The notes under the pieces were generated by a model that saw only the letters and a program-made list of their open reading frames with translations, was not told the DNA's origin and made no database searches. A stretch of DNA of 64,000 nt. Source: JBGTSJ01 sp041940305. GTDB lineage: Bacteria; Planctomycetota; Planctomycetia; Planctomycetales; Planctomycetaceae. The stretch's first letter is position 1, and each line of letters begins with the position of its first letter. Made by a program: the position numbers and the translations under genes. Shown piece after piece: positions 56,232-64,000 of this stretch. Location of the stretch: the NCBI GenBank assembly GCA_041940305.1, contig JBGTSJ010000004.1, forward strand, positions 273,138 to 337,137, read 5' to 3'.

Positions 56232-56302
56232 TTACCCGGCCAGGATTCGAACCTGGACGAACAGGACCAAAACCTGTTGTGCTACCGTTACACTACCGGG
56301 TA
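56232..56302 (-). tRNA. tRNA-Gln (anticodon TTG)
   Basis: Minus-strand cloverleaf of 71 bases. The acceptor stem is TACCCGG paired with CCGGGTA (seven pairs) and the discriminator is A. The D arm is GTGT/GCAC. The anticodon stem ACAGG/CCTGT closes the loop TTTTGGT, so positions 34-36 are TTG, which reads CAA (Gln). The T arm is CCAGG with GTTCGAATC. The 3' CCA is not encoded. Confidence 0.9.
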
Positions 56303-56752
56303 AGTCGAACTGCCTGCGGCCAGACGGCGCCTGAATGTAGTCGTCAATCCTCTCTTGAGGTCCCAACTCCCGGCACACCGCGGACAACACGTGCGATGCG
56401 CGAGGGATTGTTGGTTCACCTGAGGACCTGACCCCGGGGCGACCAAGCGGATGCTATCAGGTCGTCGTACTCTCGCAAAGAGGTTCGATTGGCTCATGAA
56501 CTCGCAACTGCGATGACGCGCTTGTGCCGGCGACCGTGCGCATTCGCGCGTCTCGTGACAGGCTCCTTTCTAACATTGGTCTTTGCTGGTGGGACCGGAT
56601 AAGATCAGAATCCATTGATGCTTCAACAGCAGCACGCGGAAGGATGCCTCCCTGACCCATGATCCAATCATGGCGACGGCTGTTCAGGCCGCCGATCGGA
56701 TACTGACGCACTGACTTCCTCACGACAGTCAACTCAACGGGGCAGGTGATGC
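56303..56752. other. Intergenic region upstream of the solo DUF1501 gene
   Basis: About 450 bases between the tRNA and the next gene. No gene is supported on either strand. It should contain the promoter of the DUF1501 gene; no confident -35/-10 pair was seen. Confidence 0.4.
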
Positions 56753-58156
56753 ATGAACGATCTTCAGTTGAACCGCCGGCAGGCACTCATCGCTGGCGGT
56801 CTGGGAACCCTGAGCCTGGGTATGCCGGGGGTCGTAATGGGCATCGACGATGTGGACGCCTCGGGCAACGCCATTGCCGCGGAGAAATCCTGTATCTTCG
56901 TCCTGCTGTGCGGAGGGCCAAGCCATGTCGATACGTGGGACATGAAGCCGGACGCGCCGCTCGACTATCGCGGCCCGTACGAGCCCATCTCCACGCGCGT
57001 GCCGGGCATGCTCCTCAATGAGATGCATACAGAGCTGGCCCGGTTGACGGACCACTTCACGCTGATCAACTCGATGTCGCATCCGGGGTCGATCAGCAAT
57101 CACTTCGACGCGATGCACAACCTGCTCAGCGGGCAGTCGGAGCAGCGGGTCGAGCAGGGGAAGCCGAACGAACAGCCCTACCTGGGGTCGTTCGTCGCCA
57201 GGCATAAGCCGAGCACACGCAACTTTGTTTCCAACGCGTGGCTCATCAAGTGCGTCGGTCCGCCGGTGTTCTGCGCGCCCAACATCGATATCGGCGGATA
57301 TCTGGGTTCGGCCTACGCGCCGGTGTTCATCGGATCGTCCGACAATCATCCGGCCATGGACGACTTTCAGCCGCCGCAGATCTACAACCCCTACGACGAG
57401 GCACGCTTCGCCGAGCGAAAGTCGCTGCTCGGCCGGCTCGAGTCGACCAGCCTGGACCGGGATCAGCAGGTGAGAGACTGGTCCGACCTGCGCGAGAACA
57501 CCTACGACGCGCTGACGCGCGTTGAAGGGCGGAAAGCCTTCGACCTCAGCGAGGAGCCGGTGAAGGTTCGCGAACGCTACGGAATGCATCCGCTGGGACA
57601 GAATCTGCTGCTCGCCCGCCGCATGGTGGAATCGGGCGTCCGGTTCGTGACCGTCAATGGCTGGACCGGTCAGGCCGAGCACGACAAGGCGGGCCCCCCC
57701 AGCAGCAGTTGGGATATGCACGGCGGCAATATGGGGATGGGCAATGCCTTCGGCAACGGCTCGTACGGGATGGGGTTCTGTCTGCCTCGTCTGGATCAGG
57801 CGCTCTCCGGGCTGCTGTCGGACCTCAGCGAGCGCGGCATGTTGAAGAACACGCTCGTCGTCGTGACGGGTGAGTTCGGCCGCACGCCGTACGTGCTCAA
57901 GCAGGATCCGCCCGGCCGCCAGCACTGGCCGCAATGCTTCTCCGCGATCCTGGCCGGAGCGGGCATCAAAGGTGGGAGCGTGTACGGGAAGTCCAACAAG
58001 TACGGCGAGTATCCCACGCACAATCCCGTTCGACCGGAAGAACTCGCCGCGACCATCTACAAGGCGCTCGACATTCCCATCAACGATCCCCAGGATGCCA
58101 GCGGCATCTCACGTTCGCTGACGTCCGGCGAGCCGATCATGGATTTGTTCGGATAA
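56753..58156 (+). CDS. DUF1501 family protein without a cytochrome partner
   Basis: A 467-residue DUF1501 protein with a Tat-like signal (LNRRQALIAG). FVLLCGGPSHVDTWDMKPDA and TGEFGRTPYVLKQDPPGRQH mark the family; the middle holds a Gly/Met-rich stretch (DMHGGNMGMGNAFGNGSYGM) absent from the other four copies, and the C-terminus SLTSGEPIMDLFG differs from their VxDxAGxVVxxILA ending. It belongs to the separate DUF1501 subgroup that carries VDTWDMKP. No DUF1549/1553 gene lies upstream; a small-ORF region and a tRNA gene do. Confidence 0.88.
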   Translation: MNDLQLNRRQALIAGGLGTLSLGMPGVVMGIDDVDASGNAIAAEKSCIFVLLCGGPSHVDTWDMKPDAPLDYRGPYEPISTRVPGMLLNEMHTELARLTDHFTLINSMSHPGSISNHFDAMHNLLSGQSEQRVEQGKPNEQPYLGSFVARHKPSTRNFVSNAWLIKCVGPPVFCAPNIDIGGYLGSAYAPVFIGSSDNHPAMDDFQPPQIYNPYDEARFAERKSLLGRLESTSLDRDQQVRDWSDLRENTYDALTRVEGRKAFDLSEEPVKVRERYGMHPLGQNLLLARRMVESGVRFVTVNGWTGQAEHDKAGPPSSSWDMHGGNMGMGNAFGNGSYGMGFCLPRLDQALSGLLSDLSERGMLKNTLVVVTGEFGRTPYVLKQDPPGRQHWPQCFSAILAGAGIKGGSVYGKSNKYGEYPTHNPVRPEELAATIYKALDIPINDPQDASGISRSLTSGEPIMDLFG

Positions 58157-58404
58157 CCACGCAGCCCGCCGGAGAGTTTCGCACGATCGGCGTGATAGAC
58201 TCCGGTCCTCGGCGGCATGACCATTCGGGCGCGGGCGATCAGGACGGGACCGCATGCGATGACTGCCAGGCGGTTCCGCGCTCCGCAGCACAAGGCGCTC
58301 TCACGCCGGCGCGGCCTGCACGGATCGTCTGAAGCGCATTGAGCGAACGACTTGCAGGCGAGCGAGACGCTCGGGCCGGTGTGTTGATCCGTGGAAAATC
58401 CCGA

Positions 58405-59523
58405 ATGAAAACCCGGCTCGTCGTCTTCTTTGTCATTGTGGCTGCGCTCATTGCCGTGCTGGCGTGGAGCCAGCAGCGCGAGCGGCCGCTGGTTGTCTCC
58501 GGGTTCGTCGAAGCCGACGAAATCCGGCTCGGTTCGCGTGTGGGGGGGCGTGTGGCGAGCGTGCACGTGCAGGAGGGACAGCAGGTGCATCGCGGCGACG
58601 TGCTGGTCGAACTGGAACCATTCGATCTCCGCGAGCGGGAAGCGCAGTTCACCGCGGCCTGGGAGCAGGCCAAGGCAGAGTACACGAAGCTTTCCAGCGG
58701 ATTCCGTGTCGAAGAACGGCTGCAGGCCGAGGCCCGCGTGCGGCAATGGGCCGCGCGGCTGGAAAAACTCAAACGCGGACCACGGCAACAGGAGATCGAT
58801 ACGGCTCGCGCCCAATTGGAGCAGGCGCAGGCCCAGCAGCAACTGGCTGAGGACAACTACGAGCGCATCCGCGACCTCTACGAGCAGAAGGCGACCACGC
58901 AGGAAGCGTTCGCCCGCGTCGAGTCGGAACTGAAAGCCACGCAGGCGACGGTGTCCGCACGGCAGGAGCAATTGTCACTGCTGGAAGCCGGCACCAGGCC
59001 GGAGGAGATCGCCGAAGCCGAAGCACAACTCGACGAGGCGCAGCAGGCCGCCGCCCTGATGCAGAACGGGTATCGCGACGAAGAGGTCGCAGCCGCCTAT
59101 GCTGCGATGCAGGAGGCGGACGCCGCGCTGCGAGCCATCCAGTCGCAGATTGCCGAACTCAAGATTGAGGCTCCGCTGACCGGAACCGTTGAAGCGGTCG
59201 AACTGCAGCCGGGTGATCTCGTCAGCGCGAATGCACCGGTGATCTCCTTGCTGGATCGCGACTCGCTGTGGGTGCGGGCGTACGTGCCCGAAGACCAGCT
59301 CGACGTGGAGGAGGGACAGAAGGTACGAGTCACGGTGGACAGCTATCCCGGAGAGGAGTTTGAGGGTGAGATCTCGTTCGTGGCTCGGCAGGCGGAGTTC
59401 ACTCCGCGAAACGTCCAGACGCCCGAGGAGCGCTCCCAGCAGGTGTTTCGCATCAAGGTCGTTCTCAAGGATCATGGGCGTCTGCGTCCCGGCATGGCGG
59501 CCGACGTGTGGCTCGATGAGTAG
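58405..59523 (+). CDS. HlyD-family periplasmic adaptor (membrane-fusion protein)
   Basis: A 372-residue protein anchored by an N-terminal helix (LVVFFVIVAALIAVLAW). ATG 58405 is preferred over a TTG at 58339 because the helix begins right after it. A lipoyl half-motif (VSGFVEADEIRLGSRVGGRV) leads into two long coiled-coil arms (about 85-260) rich in Gln/Ala/Glu, then IEAPLTGTVEAVELQPGDLV closes the lipoyl domain and a beta-barrel domain follows. It resembles YbhG/EmrA-like adaptors. It is 69 bases upstream of the ABC-2 exporter, with which it should form an efflux system; an outer-membrane channel gene is not in the window. Confidence 0.87.
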   Translation: MKTRLVVFFVIVAALIAVLAWSQQRERPLVVSGFVEADEIRLGSRVGGRVASVHVQEGQQVHRGDVLVELEPFDLREREAQFTAAWEQAKAEYTKLSSGFRVEERLQAEARVRQWAARLEKLKRGPRQQEIDTARAQLEQAQAQQQLAEDNYERIRDLYEQKATTQEAFARVESELKATQATVSARQEQLSLLEAGTRPEEIAEAEAQLDEAQQAAALMQNGYRDEEVAAAYAAMQEADAALRAIQSQIAELKIEAPLTGTVEAVELQPGDLVSANAPVISLLDRDSLWVRAYVPEDQLDVEEGQKVRVTVDSYPGEEFEGEISFVARQAEFTPRNVQTPEERSQQVFRIKVVLKDHGRLRPGMAADVWLDE

Positions 59524-59592
59524 GCGAGGCACTCGCACCGCGCCTTGCTACCCCGGGCGGATCTCGTACTCTCCAGACGCGGCGCACGACCC

Positions 59593-61845
59593 ATGTCCGT
59601 GATCGAACTTCGCGGCCTCACTCGGCACTTCGGCGAACTGGTTGCGGTCCGCGACGTGTCGTTCGACGTCAATCGCGGCGCGATCTTCGGCCTGCTTGGT
59701 CCAAATGGCAGCGGCAAATCAACCATCATCCGCATGCTGTGCGGCGTGCTCGTCCCCACCTCCGGCGCGGCCCGCGTCCTCGGGTACGACGTCGCCACCG
59801 ACGCCGAGCTGATCAAGCCGCGCATCGGCTATATGTCGCAGAAGTTCAGCCTGTACTCCGACTTGAGCGTCGCCGAGAACCTTGAGTTTTACGGACGGAT
59901 CTACGGGTTGTCTCAGCAGCGGCTCGCTGATCGAACCCGCGCCGTGCTGGAATTGACCGGTCTGACCGATCGCCTCGACCAGCTCGCCGGCACGCTGTCC
60001 GGCGGGTGGAAGCAGCGGCTGGCGTTGGCCTGTTCGATCATTCACGAGCCTGAGGTCGTCTTTCTGGACGAGCCGACGGCCGGAATCGACCCCGTGGCTC
60101 GACGCGACCTGTGGGACCTGCTCTACCGGCTGGCCGGAGAGGGAGTCACCCTGCTGGTCACCACCCACTACATGGACGAGGCCGAGCGCTGCACCGAGAT
60201 CGGCTACATTTATCAATCGCGGCTGATGGTCGGCGGCCGCCCCGATGAGCTGAAGCGGCGATCCGACGTCACGCCCGCAGGCACGCGCCGCTGGGAGGTG
60301 GACGCCGTTCATCCCGCGGAGGCATTGCTGGCCCTCCGCAACGTCGACGGCGTCCGGGACGCCACGTTCTTCGGACAGAAGATCCATGTGCTGGCGGACG
60401 ACCGGCTGGGGGAAACGGAACTGGTCGCCCCCATTCCGTCGCCCGAACATGCGACCGCACGCGAGATCGCTCCCACGCTGGAGGACGTCTTCGTCACATT
60501 GACGCGGGCGGCGGGCGCTCTCGCGGCCTCGTCGCAATCAACCAATCCGACGTTGGAACCTGCCGGCGTCACCGATGAGGCCGCTGACGCACCACCGACG
60601 CAAGCGCGGCCGGGTGAGGGCTCGCAGCCTCCGGCCGAACGCATCGCTGTTGAGCCTGCCGCGACGGTCGCAAAGACGCCGCGGGCGCACCGGCCGTTCG
60701 GGTTCGGTTTCTTCGCGATTGTCCTGAAGGAGTTCGCACACATTCGGCGCCAGCCGTCGACGCTCTTCTTCATGTTCGCCGTGCCCATCGTGCAGATCTT
60801 CATTTTCGGCGTCGCCATCCAGACGGAGATCGAGCACATCCCCACGATCGTGCTGGACCTGGACGGCCGCAGCGCAGGACGTGAACTGCGGGATGCCTTC
60901 GCCAACACCACCACATTCAACATCTACGCCCGCGCCCTGAACGAGAACGACTTCCGTCGGGCGCTGACCTCCGGACGCGCAAAGGTCGGCATCCTGATTC
61001 CGCCGGACTACTCCGATCGCCTGCTCAGCGGCGAGCAGGCGCAGGTGCAGGTGCTGATTGACGGCAGCGATTCGCAGGTCGCAACGACGGCGCTGCAGGC
61101 GACGAGCCTGCTGGGTACGAACCTGTCCTTCGCGCGGACCCGGCCGTTCGCCGAATCGCTCCCCGCCGTGCCGTCCCGCAATCAGGTGGGACAGCCGGTG
61201 CTGCCGATCGAGATGCGGCCCCGATTGCTGTACAACCCTAACCTCGAAAGCTCGCACTTCTTCGTGCCGGGACTGGTCGGACTCATTCTGCAATTGGTGA
61301 CGCTGTTCCTCACGTCGTTCGCGATCGTGCGCGAGCGCGAGCTGGGGACTCTCGAACAATTGTTCGTCACGCCGGTCAGCAAGACGGGGCTGCTCGCCGG
61401 CAAGCTCATGCCGTACGCGGCCCTCGGCTTCGGCGAAATGGTGCTCGTGCTGACCGTGATGGTGTTCGGCTTCGGCGTCCCGATCCAGGGGAACCTGGCC
61501 CTGCTGCTCGTGCTGTCGGTCCTGTTCCTGATCTGCGGACTCGGCCTGGGCCTGCTCGTCTCGACGCTGGCCAGCAGCCAGTTGACGGCGATCCAGTTCG
61601 CGTTTCTGATCATGCTGCCGTCAGTCCTCCTCTCCGGATTTATCTTCCCCCGCGCGCAGATGCCCCTGCCGATCTACCTGCTCACCTTCGCCATTCCGGT
61701 CACATACTTTCTGGAAGTGCTCCGCGGCATCGTCCTCCGCGGGGCCGACCTGCAGGATTTGTGGCCGCAGATCGGTGGGCTGCTTGCGTGCGGCAGCGTG
61801 ATCCTCGGACTGAGCCTGTTGCGATTCCGCAAGCAATTGGGATGA
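59593..61845 (+). CDS. ABC-2 type exporter, ATPase and permease fused (YbhF/YbhS-like)
   Basis: A 750-residue protein from ATG 59593. The N-terminal ATPase has GPNGSGKST (Walker A), LSGGWKQRLALACSI (signature) and VVFLDEPTAGIDP (Walker B), with the DVFVTLTR tail typical of ABC-2 ATPases at about 300. A Pro/Ala-rich linker (about 315-375) leads to an ABC-2 permease: one N-terminal helix, a large extracytoplasmic loop (about 410-545) with LLYNPNLESSHFFVPGL, then five helices. ATPase and permease are usually separate proteins; E. coli YbhF, YbhS and YbhR are the closest parallel. With the adjacent HlyD it should export drugs or lipids. Confidence 0.9.
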   Translation: MSVIELRGLTRHFGELVAVRDVSFDVNRGAIFGLLGPNGSGKSTIIRMLCGVLVPTSGAARVLGYDVATDAELIKPRIGYMSQKFSLYSDLSVAENLEFYGRIYGLSQQRLADRTRAVLELTGLTDRLDQLAGTLSGGWKQRLALACSIIHEPEVVFLDEPTAGIDPVARRDLWDLLYRLAGEGVTLLVTTHYMDEAERCTEIGYIYQSRLMVGGRPDELKRRSDVTPAGTRRWEVDAVHPAEALLALRNVDGVRDATFFGQKIHVLADDRLGETELVAPIPSPEHATAREIAPTLEDVFVTLTRAAGALAASSQSTNPTLEPAGVTDEAADAPPTQARPGEGSQPPAERIAVEPAATVAKTPRAHRPFGFGFFAIVLKEFAHIRRQPSTLFFMFAVPIVQIFIFGVAIQTEIEHIPTIVLDLDGRSAGRELRDAFANTTTFNIYARALNENDFRRALTSGRAKVGILIPPDYSDRLLSGEQAQVQVLIDGSDSQVATTALQATSLLGTNLSFARTRPFAESLPAVPSRNQVGQPVLPIEMRPRLLYNPNLESSHFFVPGLVGLILQLVTLFLTSFAIVRERELGTLEQLFVTPVSKTGLLAGKLMPYAALGFGEMVLVLTVMVFGFGVPIQGNLALLLVLSVLFLICGLGLGLLVSTLASSQLTAIQFAFLIMLPSVLLSGFIFPRAQMPLPIYLLTFAIPVTYFLEVLRGIVLRGADLQDLWPQIGGLLACGSVILGLSLLRFRKQLG

Positions 61846-61900
61846 CGCGATCACCGGCGGGTGTGGACCCTGATTGGCGGTGGAGCGAGTGTTCACTGCT

Positions 61901-62080
61901 TTGTAATAGGCCCGGCGTTCACGCCGGGTAACGTGTCGTAGGACTGAGGCCACAAGCCCGGTTCACCGGGGTTCTCGCTGTCGTGGCTTAGGCCGCCGCA
62001 GCGAGAAGCCTCGTGAAGGAGGCTCAGAGCCATTGACGCCGCACCGGAGGAACCCGGCGTGAACGCCGGGCCTACTACAA
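61901..62080. repeat. Inverted-repeat element, 29-base termini
   Basis: Arms 61901-61929 and 62052-62080 are reverse complements with one mismatch, including a 23-base perfect core. Each arm is itself a hairpin (CCCGGCG-4 nt-CGCCGGG). The 122-base centre has no ORF. It lies between convergent genes (the ABC exporter and the ArfB-like gene). The layout fits a BIME-like or very small non-autonomous mobile unit; it may also terminate transcription. Confidence 0.75.
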
Positions 62081-62137
62081 CTCAAACACCGAACACTCCG
62101 CCAACGAAGAACTGAGCGCATCTCCGGCAGCGTCGCG

Positions 62138-62581
62138 TCAATCATCGACCCCCGGTTTGCGCCGGCCCTGCTTCCGCTCCGACCGCTGCTTTTTTTCCTT
62201 GAGTCGCCGGCGATGAGATGAGCGCGTAGCCTTGGTCGGGCGGCGGATCTTTGGGGCCTTCGTCGCTTCCAGCACGAGTTCCGTCAGCCGCTCCAGGCAG
62301 TCGTCCCGATTCCGCGGCTGGTCGCGGTACCGCTGCGAAACGAGCGTAAAAACCCCGTCGTTGGTGATGCGGCGGCGGTGCAGCGCCTTGAATCTCAAGG
62401 CCACCTCCGGCGGCAGCGCCGACGATGCGGACACGTCCCAGCGGAGCTGCACCTTCGAGTTCACCTTGTTGACGTTCTGCCCGCCAGGACCCGAGCTGCG
62501 CGCGTAGATGAAGTCGAACTCCGAGAGCGGAATCTGGATGGCGTTGCTGACAAACAGACTGTTCGGCGTCGGACTGGACAT
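62138..62581 (-). CDS. arfB: ArfB-like peptidyl-tRNA hydrolase (GGQ release-factor family)
   Basis: A 147-residue protein from ATG 62581; the longer frame to 62617 adds twelve unrelated residues. The release-factor domain carries SSGPGGQNVNKVNSKV with the catalytic GGQ, followed by LPPEVALRFKAL and RRITNDGVFTLVSQRYRDQ, as in E. coli ArfB (YaeJ). The C-terminus is basic and Lys/Arg-rich (about residues 110-147), the tail that enters the empty mRNA channel of stalled ribosomes. It should rescue non-stop ribosomes by hydrolysing peptidyl-tRNA. It has no clear operon partner here. Confidence 0.88.
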   Translation of the reverse strand: MSSPTPNSLFVSNAIQIPLSEFDFIYARSSGPGGQNVNKVNSKVQLRWDVSASSALPPEVALRFKALHRRRITNDGVFTLVSQRYRDQPRNRDDCLERLTELVLEATKAPKIRRPTKATRSSHRRRLKEKKQRSERKQGRRKPGVDD

Positions 62582-62661
62582 GCACCATCTTTCTACAGGA
62601 TCATCAACGCCGTGCAACTCAGATCGCGCCAGTCAGCCATAGGAACGTCAGCACAACAGCC

Positions 62662-63930
62662 ATGAACGACCCGTTTCCCAGGATGATTCGCGTCCGGCAG
62701 CAGTTTGAATCACGCCGTCTCGATGACGTCGCCGGCGAAGTCGATCGGCAGCTGGCGCGGCTGGAGTTGGGAGGGACCATCCGCCCCGGACAGAGCGTCG
62801 CGATCACCGTCGGCAGCCGCGGCATTGCGAACATCGCCACGATCACCAAGGCGATTGTCGATCACGTGCGAAAGCTGCAGGCGACCCCCTTCATCGTGCC
62901 GGCGATGGGCAGCCACGGCGGCGGCACGGCGGCCGGTCAACGGGAGATCGTCGAAGGCTACGGCATTTCCGAAGAGTTCCTCGGCTGCGAAATCCGCTCG
63001 TCGATGGAGACGGTAATCGTCGAGACGACGCCGCAGGGCATCCCGGTCCACTTCGACAGGAACGCCCACTCCGCCGACCACGTGATTGTCGCCGGGCGGG
63101 TCAAGCCGCATACCGGCTTCGTCGGCGAGATCGAATCCGGCCTGCACAAAATGATGCTGATCGGCCTCGGCAAGCACGAGGGGGCCAAGATCTATCATCG
63201 CGCGATCCAGGAGTTCAGCTTTATGGAGATCATCCGCGCGGTGGCCGACGTCGTGTTGCGGCGCTGCCGTGTGGCCGCGGGAGTGGCGATCGTCGAGAAC
63301 GCGTACGACGAGACCGCCCTGATCGAGGCCGTAGCGCCGGATCACTTCTTCGAGCGCGAGAAGGCGCTGCTGGAGATGGCCCGCCGCTGGATGCCGCGAT
63401 TGCCCTTTGCATTCTGCGACCTGCTGATCATCGACGAGATCGGCAAGAACATCAGCGGTACCGGGATGGACACGAACGTGGTCGGCCGCAAGTACAACGA
63501 CCACGCCGCAACCGATCGGGATGACGTCCGCTGCAAGCGGATTTTTGTGCGCAGCCTCACGCCTGCGACGCACGGCAACGCCACCGGCATCGGCATCGCG
63601 GAGTTCACCAATCGCCGCACGGCCGACGCGGTCGACGCCGACAAGACGCGGATCAACTGCATCACCGGCGGACATCCCACCGGCGGAATGATGCCGCTGG
63701 TGTACGACCGGGACCGCGAGGCGATCGAAGCCGCGCTGCAGACGATCGGCCTCGTCGATTCGCCGAGGGCGCGGGTGATGCAGATTTCCAACACGCTGCA
63801 CGTGGCCGAAGTCCTCGTCAGCGAAGCGTACCAGTCGGAGCTGACTGAGCGGGCTGATCTGACTCCGCTGGGCCCCGCGTCCCCGATGGCGTTCGATCCG
63901 GACGGCAATCTCCGCGCGGTGGGGCATTGA
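62662..63930 (+). CDS. LarA-like (DUF2088) protein, candidate nickel-pincer-cofactor isomerase
   Basis: A 422-residue protein. Family features are an N-terminal domain with AITVGSRGIANI and VPAMGSHGGG, the following KPHTGFVGEIESGLHKMMLI with the His/Lys expected at the cofactor site, and NCITGGHPTGGMMPL in the C-terminal domain. LarA itself racemises lactate with a nickel-pincer nucleotide made by LarB, LarC and LarE; none of those genes is in the window. Many LarA homologues act on other 2-hydroxyacids, so the substrate is open. Start ATG 62662 is the only good one. Confidence 0.78.
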   Translation: MNDPFPRMIRVRQQFESRRLDDVAGEVDRQLARLELGGTIRPGQSVAITVGSRGIANIATITKAIVDHVRKLQATPFIVPAMGSHGGGTAAGQREIVEGYGISEEFLGCEIRSSMETVIVETTPQGIPVHFDRNAHSADHVIVAGRVKPHTGFVGEIESGLHKMMLIGLGKHEGAKIYHRAIQEFSFMEIIRAVADVVLRRCRVAAGVAIVENAYDETALIEAVAPDHFFEREKALLEMARRWMPRLPFAFCDLLIIDEIGKNISGTGMDTNVVGRKYNDHAATDRDDVRCKRIFVRSLTPATHGNATGIGIAEFTNRRTADAVDADKTRINCITGGHPTGGMMPLVYDRDREAIEAALQTIGLVDSPRARVMQISNTLHVAEVLVSEAYQSELTERADLTPLGPASPMAFDPDGNLRAVGH

Positions 63931-63959
63931 TCGGCTGGCAATCCGGGCAGGGCTTTCGC

Positions 63960-64000
63960 TTAGTTCCGATAGCCGAGTTTGGTGAACAGTCGCAAGGGAT
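63960..64000 (-). CDS. Possible 3' end of a gene extending beyond the window
   Basis: The last bases read on the minus strand as RLFTKLGYRN and a TAA stop at 63960-63962, consistent with the C-terminus of a protein encoded beyond the right edge. With only 13 codons no identification is possible. Confidence 0.3.
   Translation of the reverse strand, partial: PLRLFTKLGYRN

Noticed and set aside
56232..56302. Attachment site at tRNA-Gln
   Set aside because: No integrase gene and no second copy of the tRNA 3' part was noticed in the window.
61901..62080. Insertion sequence
   Set aside because: No transposase-length ORF between the inverted repeats, and no target duplication is visible at the ends.

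Overview
The window is a high-GC bacterial chromosome segment that reads as a planctomycete, probably of the family Planctomycetaceae or a close relative. The evidence is gene content: five DUF1501 proteins, four secreted DUF1549/DUF1553 cytochrome-type proteins, a DUF1559 prepilin-like protein, and an ECF sigma factor next to a giant Ser/Thr kinase with LRR and LamG ectodomains. The assignment is inferred from these families; no rRNA or other phylogenetic marker lies in the window. There is no CRISPR array, prophage or intact insertion sequence.

Layout. 1-3780: a quinone-linked molybdoenzyme operon (DmsB/DmsC-type fusion cut by the window start, then a NasA/NarB-like catalytic subunit). 3856-7897: the first DUF1549/1553 plus DUF1501 pair. 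7962-14787: a compact N-acetylmuramic acid (MurNAc) salvage locus. A BadF-type sugar kinase and MurQ etherase face left, and an SSS symporter, two NamZ-family (DUF1343) exo-muramidases and a creatininase-family hydrolase face right. 14831-19644: a decayed metal P-type ATPase, a DUF1559 protein with its lipoprotein partner, a phosphatase remnant, and a BlaI/M56 regulatory pair. 19910-25663: a leftward operon of DUF1549/1553 with LamG, DUF1501 and a nitrilase-family hydrolase. 26207-29992: a secreted unknown protein coupled to a Tat metallophosphoesterase, then a tandem alpha/beta hydrolase.

30385-36964 is the most interesting region: a class II lanthipeptide cluster with a LanM synthetase, a very short HlyD-like protein, a C39-peptidase ABC exporter and a 69-residue mersacidin/lichenicidin-type precursor. 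The predicted 21-residue core carries an Arg/Pro-rich N-terminus with the string PRPRPP and a Cys-rich C-terminus, so it may combine features of proline-rich antimicrobial peptides with lanthionine rings.

37141-54035: an interrupted ORF, an amidohydrolase, two more DUF1549/1553 plus DUF1501 pairs, a cytochrome remnant, and the ECF/kinase pair. 54036-56752: a weakly coding stretch of small ORFs with one tRNA-Gln. 56753-63930: a solo DUF1501, a HlyD/ABC-2 exporter pair, a repeat element, an ArfB-like hydrolase and a LarA-like protein.

A second theme is palindromic, REP-like sequence. It occurs between genes and also in frame inside two coding sequences (the molybdoenzyme and the kinase), where it makes low-complexity linkers. 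Several remnants (P-type ATPase, phosphatase, PSCyt1 cytochrome) show active gene decay between intact operons.
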